This document shows positions 1-6,593 of a DNA stretch of 10,700 bases, piece by piece. The stretch's first letter is position 1; each line of letters starts with the position of its first letter. The notes under the pieces are model-generated. The model had not been told where the DNA came from. It saw nothing but the letters and a program-made list of their open reading frames with translations, and ran no database searches. The position numbers and the translations under genes are program-made. The stretch is taken from assembly GCA_040007395.1 (NCBI GenBank), contig JBDTVG010000166.1:1-10700 (forward strand). The letters are read 5' to 3'. This DNA comes from DATGFK01 sp040007395. Its GTDB lineage: Bacteria > Chloroflexota > Anaerolineae > Aggregatilineales > UBA2796.

Positions 1-150
1 TTCCTCCTTATTCTATCTTCTTGGAGCATCCTTTTCTCTGGAATGGCCTTAGTAAGTAATCGCGGAAGCTTCATTATCAGAGAACCAATAGTTACCTAGA
101 ATATGGCACTTTACGGAGCGCCATTGGTCAGGTTTTATGGTTGCGTCAAA
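1..150. other. Intergenic stretch at the window edge
   Basis: No open frame with a ribosome binding site, no tRNA-like fold and no repeat is visible here. It separates the terminator stem at 151-186 from whatever lies to the left of the window. The bases between the stem and the dioxygenase stop (187-255) also hold nothing I can name. Confidence 0.5.
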
Positions 151-186
151 ATCGCCGATGACCTTATGTGGGTGGTCATCGGCGAT
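151..186 (-). terminator. Stem-loop, likely intrinsic terminator of the minus-strand cluster
   Basis: Arms 151-163 and 174-186 are perfect 13-bp reverse complements (ATCGCCGATGACC / GGTCATCGGCGAT) around a 10-nt loop. Read on the minus strand, the stem ends in GGCGATTTTG, a short T-run, and lies about 70 nt past the dioxygenase stop. The plus-strand reading has no T-run (CTTAATTG), so minus-strand termination is favoured. The T-run is short, so termination may be only partial. Confidence 0.7.
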
Positions 187-255
187 CTTAATTGAACTTC
201 TTTGTTTACCTATCCCTTGCCATTTCAGGCTGCAAAGGGATAAGGCTATGCGAGT

Positions 256-1125
256 CTAGTTGCCAGTCCCGCCGTCTTGAGGTGGTGTGCCACGTCGCGG
301 TGCTCCACCGGGCGGGGTTCCAGCCGCACTAGCCGCCGATTTCGGTTGACTCGTGTCTACACCAATATCGAAGGTGGCAGCATAACCGTCACCCTCTTTA
401 GTAACATCAAGCAATAACTGATCGCCCCCGCCTTGATAGATGCTGTCGCCATCGTTTCGCAGGGTGCGTATACCTTTGCTCACGTATGGCTTTTGCGTGT
501 AAACCTGATCGGTCAATTTGTCGTCGAAGAAAAGCTGCGAGGTAAATTCGTAGCCAACCTGTGAAGTGGGATCAGTGCGAATCTTGAAGTGAATGTGAAC
601 CGTTCGGCCTTGATACCAACCGGGGTAGATTGTCATGAACTCGACAGTGCCATCGGCTCCAGTTATTTGATAGCCGCGCAGATATTTCTTGCCAGTTGTA
701 TCGAAACTTGGGTCTTTTACATCGGAATAGACCCCCGCCGCGTTACAATGCCAAACATCGATCTGCGCCCCTTTCAAGGGCGTGCAGCTATTGGTACCCA
801 CCTGTGAGACGCGGAACACCAGATGCAGCGGAATACCATCCGTCACTGAATTATCCGAGGGATCGATCCGAATATCGGAACGATTGAGCATCTCATCGAC
901 AAAGTAAGGACCTTCGGTTTCTTCGGGTCGTACCACGCAAGCGGGCAGGGTTGCAGTCCCCGCCATTGTTGCTGCTTGGGTCGCTGCACTGGCGACCTGT
1001 GATCCGCCGAACTTCGAGAAGCCAGCGCCCACAATGAGAGCCGCACTTGCGCCACCTAATAGACAAAGCATTTCCCTTCGGCTCAGCACACGACCTACAG
1101 GCTTATCGTCATCCAGTTCGTCCAT
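256..1125 (-). CDS. Tat-exported intradiol ring-cleavage dioxygenase family protein
   Basis: A 289-residue protein of the intradiol dioxygenase family, the fold of catechol 1,2- and protocatechuate 3,4-dioxygenases, which open catechol rings between the two hydroxyls using Fe(III). Seen: twin arginine R16-R17 in SRREML followed by a hydrophobic stretch and an AxA-type site near residue 47, hence a probable Tat signal; RPEETEGPYF at 66-75, typical of this family; and the four expected iron ligands Y133 (GVYSDV), Y171 (GWYQGR), H177 and H179 (HIHFK). The tail from about residue 266 is Gly/Pro-rich low complexity. I chose ATG 1125 because the Tat signal begins soon after it. An in-frame ATG at 1164 adds 13 residues, and longer extensions run into intergenic DNA. 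Neither start has a strong Shine-Dalgarno. The gene lies 130 nt after the C39-like gene and may be read through from it or have its own promoter. Export fits other Tat members of this family. The substrate is unknown and there are no aromatic-catabolism neighbours. Confidence 0.88.
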   Translation of the reverse strand: MDELDDDKPVGRVLSRREMLCLLGGASAALIVGAGFSKFGGSQVASAATQAATMAGTATLPACVVRPEETEGPYFVDEMLNRSDIRIDPSDNSVTDGIPLHLVFRVSQVGTNSCTPLKGAQIDVWHCNAAGVYSDVKDPSFDTTGKKYLRGYQITGADGTVEFMTIYPGWYQGRTVHIHFKIRTDPTSQVGYEFTSQLFFDDKLTDQVYTQKPYVSKGIRTLRNDGDSIYQGGGDQLLLDVTKEGDGYAATFDIGVDTSQPKSAASAAGTPPGGAPRRGTPPQDGGTGN

Positions 1126-1138
1126 TTTACACTTATCC

Positions 1139-1182
1139 ACTATACAACTCAGGGGTAATCTCATAATAGCCTGACTATACAA
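1139..1182 (-). promoter_or_regulatory. Repeated TTGTATAGT upstream of the dioxygenase
   Basis: On the minus strand the 9-mer TTGTATAGT occurs twice, at 1174-1182 and 1139-1147, 35 nt apart. Each contains TATAGT, a -10-like hexamer, but neither has a convincing -35 at 16-18 nt. The pair could be weak promoters or an operator for the dioxygenase gene. The downstream copy lies just before ATG 1125 and so would give a very short leader. It is the only structured signal in the 130-nt gap. Confidence 0.25.
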
Positions 1183-1255
1183 AATGGTTGCGAAGAAATG
1201 ACGAAGGGGGCGTGAAAGATCCAAAATAATGCTGCGATGAAGGCTAAGGAAACGA

Positions 1256-2053
1256 TCACAGCGGCTTGAACGCGATAAAGCGATGAGCGAATGCCGCCCC
1301 AAAGCGATTAACCGCGATCTCGGCCTTGTCGCGCAATTCAGGATAGCGCCCTGATGGATTGTGTAGAGTCAGACTGGTACAGTGGTTCGCCTGCCAAGTA
1401 AATCCGTAGACCAACACAAAATGACCGTCATAGCGGCGCAGCGCTCCGCGTTCACCGACATCAGGCGTGACCGCTACCGCAATCACCCAGCCGTCGCGAA
1501 TCGCGGTGCAAATATCCGAGATCGACGCATAGGCCATGCCCCAAGTACGCAAGCCATGCCGCGCCGCCAGTTCGACCAACGCCGGATAGAACCAGCCCTC
1601 ATCGACGAATGTACCCGTTTCATCGTGGGTACGATAGCCGCCCAGCGCCAGCCCTTCTTCGACCAACTGCCACACAGACTGTGGTTCAGCCGTGCGATAG
1701 GCATCTACTGCCATTTTGACACAGGCAATCGCGCAAGCTCGATGCGCCCAGAATGTATATTGATCCACATCCTCTGCGCCGAATGATTGCCAGTTCGGAT
1801 CATCGCGACCATGCAATTGTTCGTGAATGTAACCATTGATCAGATCTGGCGAGGCAAACTGTGCTACATAAGGTACGTCAACAGGCACGCGATAACTGCC
1901 ATCTGGCAAACCACGCAATCGCCGCGCCGCCCGGAAACGGTTGGGCAGCGTTAACACCGGATCGATCAGGCGGTGCAGGTTGCGGCGCAAGCGCAGTCCG
2001 GGGCGGCGATAGGGCGCTAGCGGTGCCGCCGAATTGCCGAGATTGACTGTCAT
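1256..2053 (-). CDS. C39-like (papain-fold) cysteine peptidase domain protein
   Basis: A 265-residue protein resembling the peptidase C39-like family (papain-like fold). C107 lies seven residues before M114 in HRACAIACVKM, matching the usual catalytic Cys spacing (CGPxxxxM), although the GP is replaced by AI. H211 in DGHFVLVYGF is the expected catalytic His, and N232 in LHNPSGR is the likely third residue (often Asp in relatives). A segment with family-like features (PVDVPYVAQF, 57-66) precedes the domain. The first 50 residues are strongly basic and I see no signal peptide or membrane span, so it should be cytoplasmic. The gene starts 15 nt after the Ddl stop, without a clear Shine-Dalgarno, suggesting translational coupling. 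The position after Ddl and a MurF-like ligase suggests a peptide or isopeptide substrate linked to D-Ala chemistry, but that is inference. It could also be a non-proteolytic papain-fold amidase or transferase. Confidence 0.75.
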   Translation of the reverse strand: MTVNLGNSAAPLAPYRRPGLRLRRNLHRLIDPVLTLPNRFRAARRLRGLPDGSYRVPVDVPYVAQFASPDLINGYIHEQLHGRDDPNWQSFGAEDVDQYTFWAHRACAIACVKMAVDAYRTAEPQSVWQLVEEGLALGGYRTHDETGTFVDEGWFYPALVELAARHGLRTWGMAYASISDICTAIRDGWVIAVAVTPDVGERGALRRYDGHFVLVYGFTWQANHCTSLTLHNPSGRYPELRDKAEIAVNRFGAAFAHRFIAFKPL

Positions 2054-2068
2054 GGTCGTTTCATGCGG

Positions 2069-3250
2069 CTATTTTTTCATACCTTTTACGCCACGTAATG
2101 CTGCGTGGGTGATTAGGTCGGTTTTGTAGTCGTATAGAGTGCGACGTTTTTCAGCAGCGGCTTCGTGCGCCAGCCGGATGAGTTCATCCACGACCATCGC
2201 AGGAGTCATGCTTTCGGCTTGCCACAGATAAAAGGATAGCGACCCCGGCATGGTGTTGATCTCCTCAATATACGGGTTGCCATCCTTAACCAAAAAGTCG
2301 ATGCGGGCTGTCCCACGTCCATCAATGGCCTTAAACGCATCAATTGCGATCTGGCGGATTTTCGCGGTTAAGTCATCGGGGATCGGTGCGGGGATCTGGC
2401 GATCCGCACCCTTCATGCCGCTGCCCGTTCCGCCGCGCATGTACTTTTCTTCGTAGGTCAGGAAGTCTTGAAAGGAGACAGGTTGCTCCAATACCGACGC
2501 ACGCGGATCGCCGTTGCCCAATAGCGCACAATTGACCTCAATTGACTCAAGCAGCGCCGATTCGACAATCACGCGGCGGTCAAAGTTGAGCGCCACATCA
2601 ATCGCTGCGATTAACCCCTGACGATCTGCTGGACGCGCAATGCCAATCGAGGAACCAAGGGTCGCGGGTTTGACAAACACCGGATAGCTCAACTTCGCCT
2701 CGATACGGGTCAACACTGCGTCACGATCCGTCAGCCAATCCTGCCGCCGAAAAGCCACATAATCCAGCGTTGGCAGTCCATTCTCCCTGAGCAGGGCTTT
2801 GGTGGCGATCTTGTCGTTGGCGACTGTCGAAGCCATTACGCCACAGCCAACATAGGGAATATCCGACATCTCGAATAGACCTTGCAATGTGCCATCTTCG
2901 CCGTGAGTGCCATGTACCACCGGGAAAATCACATCCAGCTTGCGCAGCATATTGCGCCCCAACATTCCCGCGATAGGCGGCGTGATCATGCCATGATGCT
3001 GAATCGCAGGCGAAACGATAGTCTCTTTGATCCCCATCAGTTCTTCGATATTGCCCGCCTGAAAATTCTTGAGTTCGGTCAGTAGCGGCCCAGTAACCCA
3101 ATTGCCGCTGCGCGTGATATAGATCGGCACGACCTCATATTTCGCGGGAGACATGGCTTGCATCACCTGTTGGGCAGTGACAATTGAGACATCGTGTTCG
3201 ACGGATCGGCTGCCAAAGATTACGCCGACAGTTTGTTTACGTATAGACAT
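2069..3250 (-). CDS. ddl: D-alanine--D-alanine ligase family protein
   Basis: A 393-residue ATP-grasp ligase. Ddl joins two D-alanines with ATP in the cytoplasm to make the dipeptide that MurF adds to peptidoglycan precursors. Seen: FGSRSVEHDVS at 12-22 (N-terminal D-Ala site), VVHGTHGEDGTLQG at 111-124, YVGCG at 133-137, ATP-binding KPATLGSSIGI at 194-204, the loop residue pattern TYEEKY at 265-270 (Tyr as in D-Ala ligases rather than His as in VanA/B), and metal-binding IDFLVKDGNPYIEEIN at 317-332. The region after the last motif, MPGSLSFYLW (334-343), differs from the MTSHSLVP of E. coli DdlB, so the second-substrate pocket may be altered. Start ATG 3250 has AAAGGA about 10 nt upstream. 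The arginase-family gene is 50 nt upstream and the C39-like gene 15 nt downstream. It could be the cell's only Ddl or a specialised paralogue, and the window cannot tell which. Confidence 0.93.
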   Translation of the reverse strand: MSIRKQTVGVIFGSRSVEHDVSIVTAQQVMQAMSPAKYEVVPIYITRSGNWVTGPLLTELKNFQAGNIEELMGIKETIVSPAIQHHGMITPPIAGMLGRNMLRKLDVIFPVVHGTHGEDGTLQGLFEMSDIPYVGCGVMASTVANDKIATKALLRENGLPTLDYVAFRRQDWLTDRDAVLTRIEAKLSYPVFVKPATLGSSIGIARPADRQGLIAAIDVALNFDRRVIVESALLESIEVNCALLGNGDPRASVLEQPVSFQDFLTYEEKYMRGGTGSGMKGADRQIPAPIPDDLTAKIRQIAIDAFKAIDGRGTARIDFLVKDGNPYIEEINTMPGSLSFYLWQAESMTPAMVVDELIRLAHEAAAEKRRTLYDYKTDLITHAALRGVKGMKK

Positions 3251-3300
3251 CGCTATAATTTCCTTTAGTGGCTTCTACGGTGTAAGGAGAACGCGCTGCA

Positions 3301-4218
3301 TTAGGCGCGTCCGGTAAAGGCGCTGATAATGGCTCTGGTGAAGGCGCGAGCAATATTCCCATCGGTATCCAGATCGGGGTCGAAGATCGTGATCTCCATG
3401 CCGACTGCCATCCCCGATGACAGCAGAATCCGCAGCAATTGAATCAGTTCGGCGTAGCTCATGCCGCCAATCTGCGGCGAATCGACAGCAGGCATGATCT
3501 CGTCATTCAGCACATCAGCATCAAGGTGAATCCAGAAGCCTTTGACCCCATTCTCTTTGAGCTTGGCAATCGAACGGGCGACGGTTTCTTCTAACCCGAT
3601 CTCGCGGATGATGTTCAGCCCATACAAGACAATATCTGTCTGGAAGATGTCGCGATAAGCGTCCACATTCGGATCTTCCACGTCGCGAAAGCCGAAGGCT
3701 ACGACATCGCGATCTTGCACCAACGGCTTGAGATTAAGGATATTGGTCAGTGCGTCGGGGCCACGCCCCGTCACCAGCGCGAGATCCATGCCTGCTGCGC
3801 CGCCAGTAGTTGTATTGGCGGGTGTACGAAAGTCGGTATGCCCATCGATAAAGAACAAGCCGTAGTGTCCCAACTGCTTGAGCGCCAGCATATTGCCGAC
3901 GAGAATACTGCAATCGCCGCCCAGCACGACTGGAAAACGGTTGTAGTGGATTAGGTTCTGAATCTCATAGGCCAAATTGAGCGAGTAACGCCGGATAGAC
4001 TCCACGTTCAAGAGGCCAGTTTGGGGATCGCGATTAGGGTTATAGGGCAGCGGTGCAACTCGCCCGCCTTCGAGCGCGTTCAGCCCCTTGATAATGCCCG
4101 CTGCCCGCAGTGCGCCCGCCAGCCCGATTACGCCGGGGGCTTTGCCGGGACGCGGCGGCCTGAGTCCGAGATTGGAAGGGGCATCAAGGACAGCAATGGG
4201 TTGCTTAAGAATTTTCAT
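3301..4218 (-). CDS. Arginase/agmatinase (ureohydrolase) family protein
   Basis: A 305-residue member of the ureohydrolase superfamily, Mn-dependent enzymes that cleave guanidino or formimino groups (arginine, agmatine, formiminoglutamate). Seen: GGDCSILVG at 100-108, FFIDGHTDF at 122-130 (D125, H127 and D129 match metal ligands), LDADVLND at 232-239 (D233 and D235 match the last two ligands), PAVDSPQIGG at 243-252, and E275 in GMEITIFDP, where arginases have a substrate-contacting Glu. The usual GGDHS is GGDCS, so Cys103 replaces a metal-ligand His. Start choice: ATG 4218 is preceded by AGAAGGTG ending about 5 nt upstream; the GTG two codons earlier lies inside that Shine-Dalgarno. It starts 15 nt after the MurF-like stop, so it is co-transcribed. 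Why a ureohydrolase sits among D-Ala-D-Ala and Mur enzymes is unclear; it may act on a guanidino group of a peptide or precursor. Substrate not assigned. Confidence 0.9.
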   Translation of the reverse strand: MKILKQPIAVLDAPSNLGLRPPRPGKAPGVIGLAGALRAAGIIKGLNALEGGRVAPLPYNPNRDPQTGLLNVESIRRYSLNLAYEIQNLIHYNRFPVVLGGDCSILVGNMLALKQLGHYGLFFIDGHTDFRTPANTTTGGAAGMDLALVTGRGPDALTNILNLKPLVQDRDVVAFGFRDVEDPNVDAYRDIFQTDIVLYGLNIIREIGLEETVARSIAKLKENGVKGFWIHLDADVLNDEIMPAVDSPQIGGMSYAELIQLLRILLSSGMAVGMEITIFDPDLDTDGNIARAFTRAIISAFTGRA

Positions 4219-4233
4219 CCGCACCTTCTGAGG

Positions 4234-5952
4234 TTACGCATAGGTATCCGGTAGATCAGTGAGCATCAACAACGCATCACCGGGGCGGAGTATACCCTTA
4301 TAGATGGCAATCGCCTCGTTAAAAGAGCTAACAATATGTATACGATCTGGCGCGAAGTGGCAATCGTCCAACCCCTTCTTGACCGCCTGAGTCTGTGCCG
4401 CGCCGATCAAGATCACGTCGGTAGCGACAGCCGCCATGCGTTCACCGAGTTTGTGATTCTCCTGATCGCTGACTGCGCCAAGTTCAAACATGCCCGATGA
4501 CACCACGACGCGATTTTGACTCTGCTGTTGGAGCGCCAGCACACCAAGCGCCGTTTGAGTCCCGACTGGGTTAGCGCTATACGTGTCATCAATCAGAATC
4601 GTGCCATCGGGCATCACACGGCGGATCAGGCGATGTTCGGCGGGTTGCAACGTCGTGACGCGCATGGCTATCTCGGTCAGCGACATACCCAGATAGTGCG
4701 CGACTGCTGCCGCCATCAGGATATTCGTCACGTTATGATCGCCATACAAGGGCGCGTGCATCGAACGCTGTTCGCCTGTCTGGTTATCGCGCACCTCGAA
4801 GTCTAGCCCTTCGGCGGTCATCTGCACATTGATCGCTTCCAACCGTCCACCGTTTACCCCTTTTTGCGTAACAAATTGCGTAGTCTGTGGATAGCCACGC
4901 CCTGCCATGTCGCGCACGACGGGATCGTCACCGTTGAAGAAAGCGGCTCCATCGGGCGGCAGCGCTTGCACGACTTCATACTGCGCGGTGGCGATATTCT
5001 CCATGCTGCCGAGCCGTTCAAGGTGCATTGGCCCGACTGTCATGACTATGCCAATGGTCGGTTCGACCAATTTGCAGATCCGCGCATTCTCACCGACAAA
5101 ATAAGCGTCTGTCTCCGCGATGAAATACTCGTAGCTGACATCCTTCGACAACACATCGTTAATCACGCGGCTGATGCCCAACAGCGTATTGTAGCTTTTG
5201 GGAGTCATCAGTACGCGGAAACGCCCATCGAGAATATGGTGTAGATAATGTTTGGTGCTGGTCTTGCCATAGCTGCCCGTGATCGCAATGACTGTTGCAC
5301 CAGATCGCTTGAGGTATCGCTTGGCGCGTGCCAGATAGAATTGGCGAAACGTTTCCTCAAGCGGAAAATTGATGATATTGGCGAGGGGCAGGCTCAAGGG
5401 AGTCAAGAGAACTACAAGAGCGCCACCAAATGAAATCCAACTAAGAAACCAATTCACAGCCGCAGATTGTATATAGCTATCTTGTGGACTAGTACCCCAC
5501 AACGGCGACAATACTCTGGACACAACCAGCGAAACCACGACGCTGATGATTTCCGCTGTCGCCAACAAGCGGGTGGCACGCTGGGTGGGTGTAAATTTTT
5601 GTTTTATCTCATGTTCTCGTGGCAAAAATATTAAATGCAATAAAGCGAATATCCAGTTCATACTGACGAGGAACAAAAGAAGGAAGACAAGACCCTCCGC
5701 ATCTATAATGGGGTATACGCTAAAACCTATTATCAAGATATTGGCAACTACACTTAGAAAACTGCCTAGTAGATAACGCCGTTCATAGGGTTGGCGAATG
5801 AACCACCGCAAATAGCGTTTGCTCTCATAGCCTTCTAACTGAAAATATCGTGCTAGACGATAGATGCGCCGCCAAACAATAAAAGCCCATAGAAAGGAGG
5901 CAGTTAGTGAGAAAAAAAAGATAACAATTTCCATTCCTAGCGCTTGCCCCAT
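4234..5952 (-). CDS. Membrane-anchored MurF-like Mur ligase
   Basis: A 572-residue fusion. Residues 1-215 form a membrane domain with about five hydrophobic spans (near 7-27, 62-82, 88-109, 133-149 and 168-190) and basic loops (WRRIYR, PREHEIKQKF) that place the C-terminal ligase in the cytoplasm. Residues 218-572 are a Mur ligase core most like MurF: P-loop ITGSYGKTSTK at 224-234, AETD at 279-282, VGPMHLERLGS at 306-316, GDHNVTN at 404-410, DDTYSANP at 455-462 and GMFELG at 487-492. MurF attaches D-Ala-D-Ala to UDP-MurNAc-tripeptide. The MurF N-terminal domain that binds that nucleotide substrate is absent, and the membrane domain takes its place. At the usual AKxE, where a carbamylated Lys holds Mg, the sequence is AQYE (Q324). 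The end LLMLTDLP lacks the typical KGS. The start overlaps the upstream ORF by 16 nt; ATG 5934, 2 nt after that stop, is an equally plausible start. Acceptor unknown, possibly lipid-linked. Confidence 0.9.
   Translation of the reverse strand: MGQALGMEIVIFFFSLTASFLWAFIVWRRIYRLARYFQLEGYESKRYLRWFIRQPYERRYLLGSFLSVVANILIIGFSVYPIIDAEGLVFLLLFLVSMNWIFALLHLIFLPREHEIKQKFTPTQRATRLLATAEIISVVVSLVVSRVLSPLWGTSPQDSYIQSAAVNWFLSWISFGGALVVLLTPLSLPLANIINFPLEETFRQFYLARAKRYLKRSGATVIAITGSYGKTSTKHYLHHILDGRFRVLMTPKSYNTLLGISRVINDVLSKDVSYEYFIAETDAYFVGENARICKLVEPTIGIVMTVGPMHLERLGSMENIATAQYEVVQALPPDGAAFFNGDDPVVRDMAGRGYPQTTQFVTQKGVNGGRLEAINVQMTAEGLDFEVRDNQTGEQRSMHAPLYGDHNVTNILMAAAVAHYLGMSLTEIAMRVTTLQPAEHRLIRRVMPDGTILIDDTYSANPVGTQTALGVLALQQQSQNRVVVSSGMFELGAVSDQENHKLGERMAAVATDVILIGAAQTQAVKKGLDDCHFAPDRIHIVSSFNEAIAIYKGILRPGDALLMLTDLPDTYA
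5937..5950 (-). repeat. 14-bp direct repeat, copy 2 (end of membrane ORF)
   Basis: The minus-strand sequence GGGGCAAGCGCTAG ends the stand-alone membrane ORF, including its TAG stop, and is identical to the final 14 bases of the hydrolase gene at 6580-6593. The flanking bases differ on both sides. It marks a likely rearrangement junction. Confidence 0.85.
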
Positions 5953-6575
5953 GAGAGATAATTTCGACGGAATACTTCCTCGATAGGAAAGTTGATAATG
6001 TTAGCAAAGAGAAGAGCGAGTGGCGCTAGACTAAGCGTTAATATTCCAGAGGCTAACGCAACAAAAGTCGGTGTCAGATCAAGAGGACCTCTCACAATGG
6101 CGAAGTAAAATAGGCTTGCAGGAATAGCATCAATGACAAACGCTGTGACCAACAACCGCATACTGCGCTGAGTTCGAGCAAACGGTTGCTTAACGTCATG
6201 CTCACGCGGGCGAGTTTTCAATAAGACAAAGATAATTAATCCATTGAAAATACTCAACCCTAAAACGGTAATCGGTAATTGATTAGATACAAAATAATCC
6301 CAACTATAAGTATTGGGGCCAGTGTAGGAAAAAAAGTCACTAAAAGGTATAGCCAAAAATGTGACTATAGCGACAAAGATAATTGGGAAAACTGAAATTA
6401 CAGAATATATCACTTCGTTGGGCTGTTCAAATAACCACCGTAAATAACGTATATTGTCGTAGCCTTCTAGCTGCAAATATCGAATGTTTCGATAAATTCG
6501 CCGCCAACCAATAGCGATCCAACCAAAGGCTATCACAATTAACATTGCCTGAAAAAGAATTATCCCTGAACGCAC
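5937..6575 (-). CDS. Stand-alone membrane domain, diverged partial copy of the MurF-like N-terminus
   Basis: A 212-residue protein from GTG 6575 (202 from ATG 6545) that is homologous only to the membrane part of the next gene. Shared in order: WRRIYR, YLQLEGY / YFQLEGY, RYLRW, QP, PREHDVKQPFARTQR / PREHEIKQKFTPTQR, RLL.TA, and LLFANIINFPIEEVFR / LPLANIINFPLEETFR. It then ends with SWGKR and a TAG exactly where the ligase core would begin. About five hydrophobic spans are kept and there is no internal stop. The start is uncertain: GTG 6575, 4 nt after the hydrolase stop, restores a first span of the length seen in the paralogue, while ATG 6545 would cut it short. The open frame extends upstream into the hydrolase gene, but that part is a shadow. 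The DNA is visibly richer in A+T than its neighbours. It could be a membrane partner of the ligase or a relic of a second ligase gene. No function assigned. Confidence 0.72.
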   Translation of the reverse strand: MRSGIILFQAMLIVIAFGWIAIGWRRIYRNIRYLQLEGYDNIRYLRWLFEQPNEVIYSVISVFPIIFVAIVTFLAIPFSDFFSYTGPNTYSWDYFVSNQLPITVLGLSIFNGLIIFVLLKTRPREHDVKQPFARTQRSMRLLVTAFVIDAIPASLFYFAIVRGPLDLTPTFVALASGILTLSLAPLALLFANIINFPIEEVFRRNYLSWGKR

Positions 6576-6579
6576 CGTA

Positions 6580-6593
6580 CTAGCGCTTGCCCC
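6580..6593 (-). repeat. 14-bp direct repeat, copy 1 (end of hydrolase gene)
   Basis: GGGGCAAGCGCTAG on the minus strand forms the last codons and the TAG stop of the alpha/beta hydrolase. The same 14 bases recur 643 bp further along the operon at 5937-5950, in the same reading frame relative to their gene (encoding GKR-stop). Confidence 0.85.

Noticed and set aside
2069..3250. Vancomycin-resistance type ligase (VanA/VanB-like)
   Set aside because: There is no vanH or vanX neighbour and no two-component system, and the loop keeps Tyr (TYEEKY), as in D-Ala ligases.
3301..5952. Cyanophycin metabolism, from a Mur-type ligase beside an arginase-like gene
   Set aside because: Cyanophycin synthetase has an ATP-grasp domain fused to its Mur ligase domain and no five-span membrane domain; the ligase here is MurF-like and no cyanophycinase is present.
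4234..6575. Membrane ORF plus MurF-like ORF as one gene broken by a frameshift
   Set aside because: The two ORFs are homologous to each other over the membrane domain rather than being successive parts of one protein, so this is a duplication and not a frameshift.
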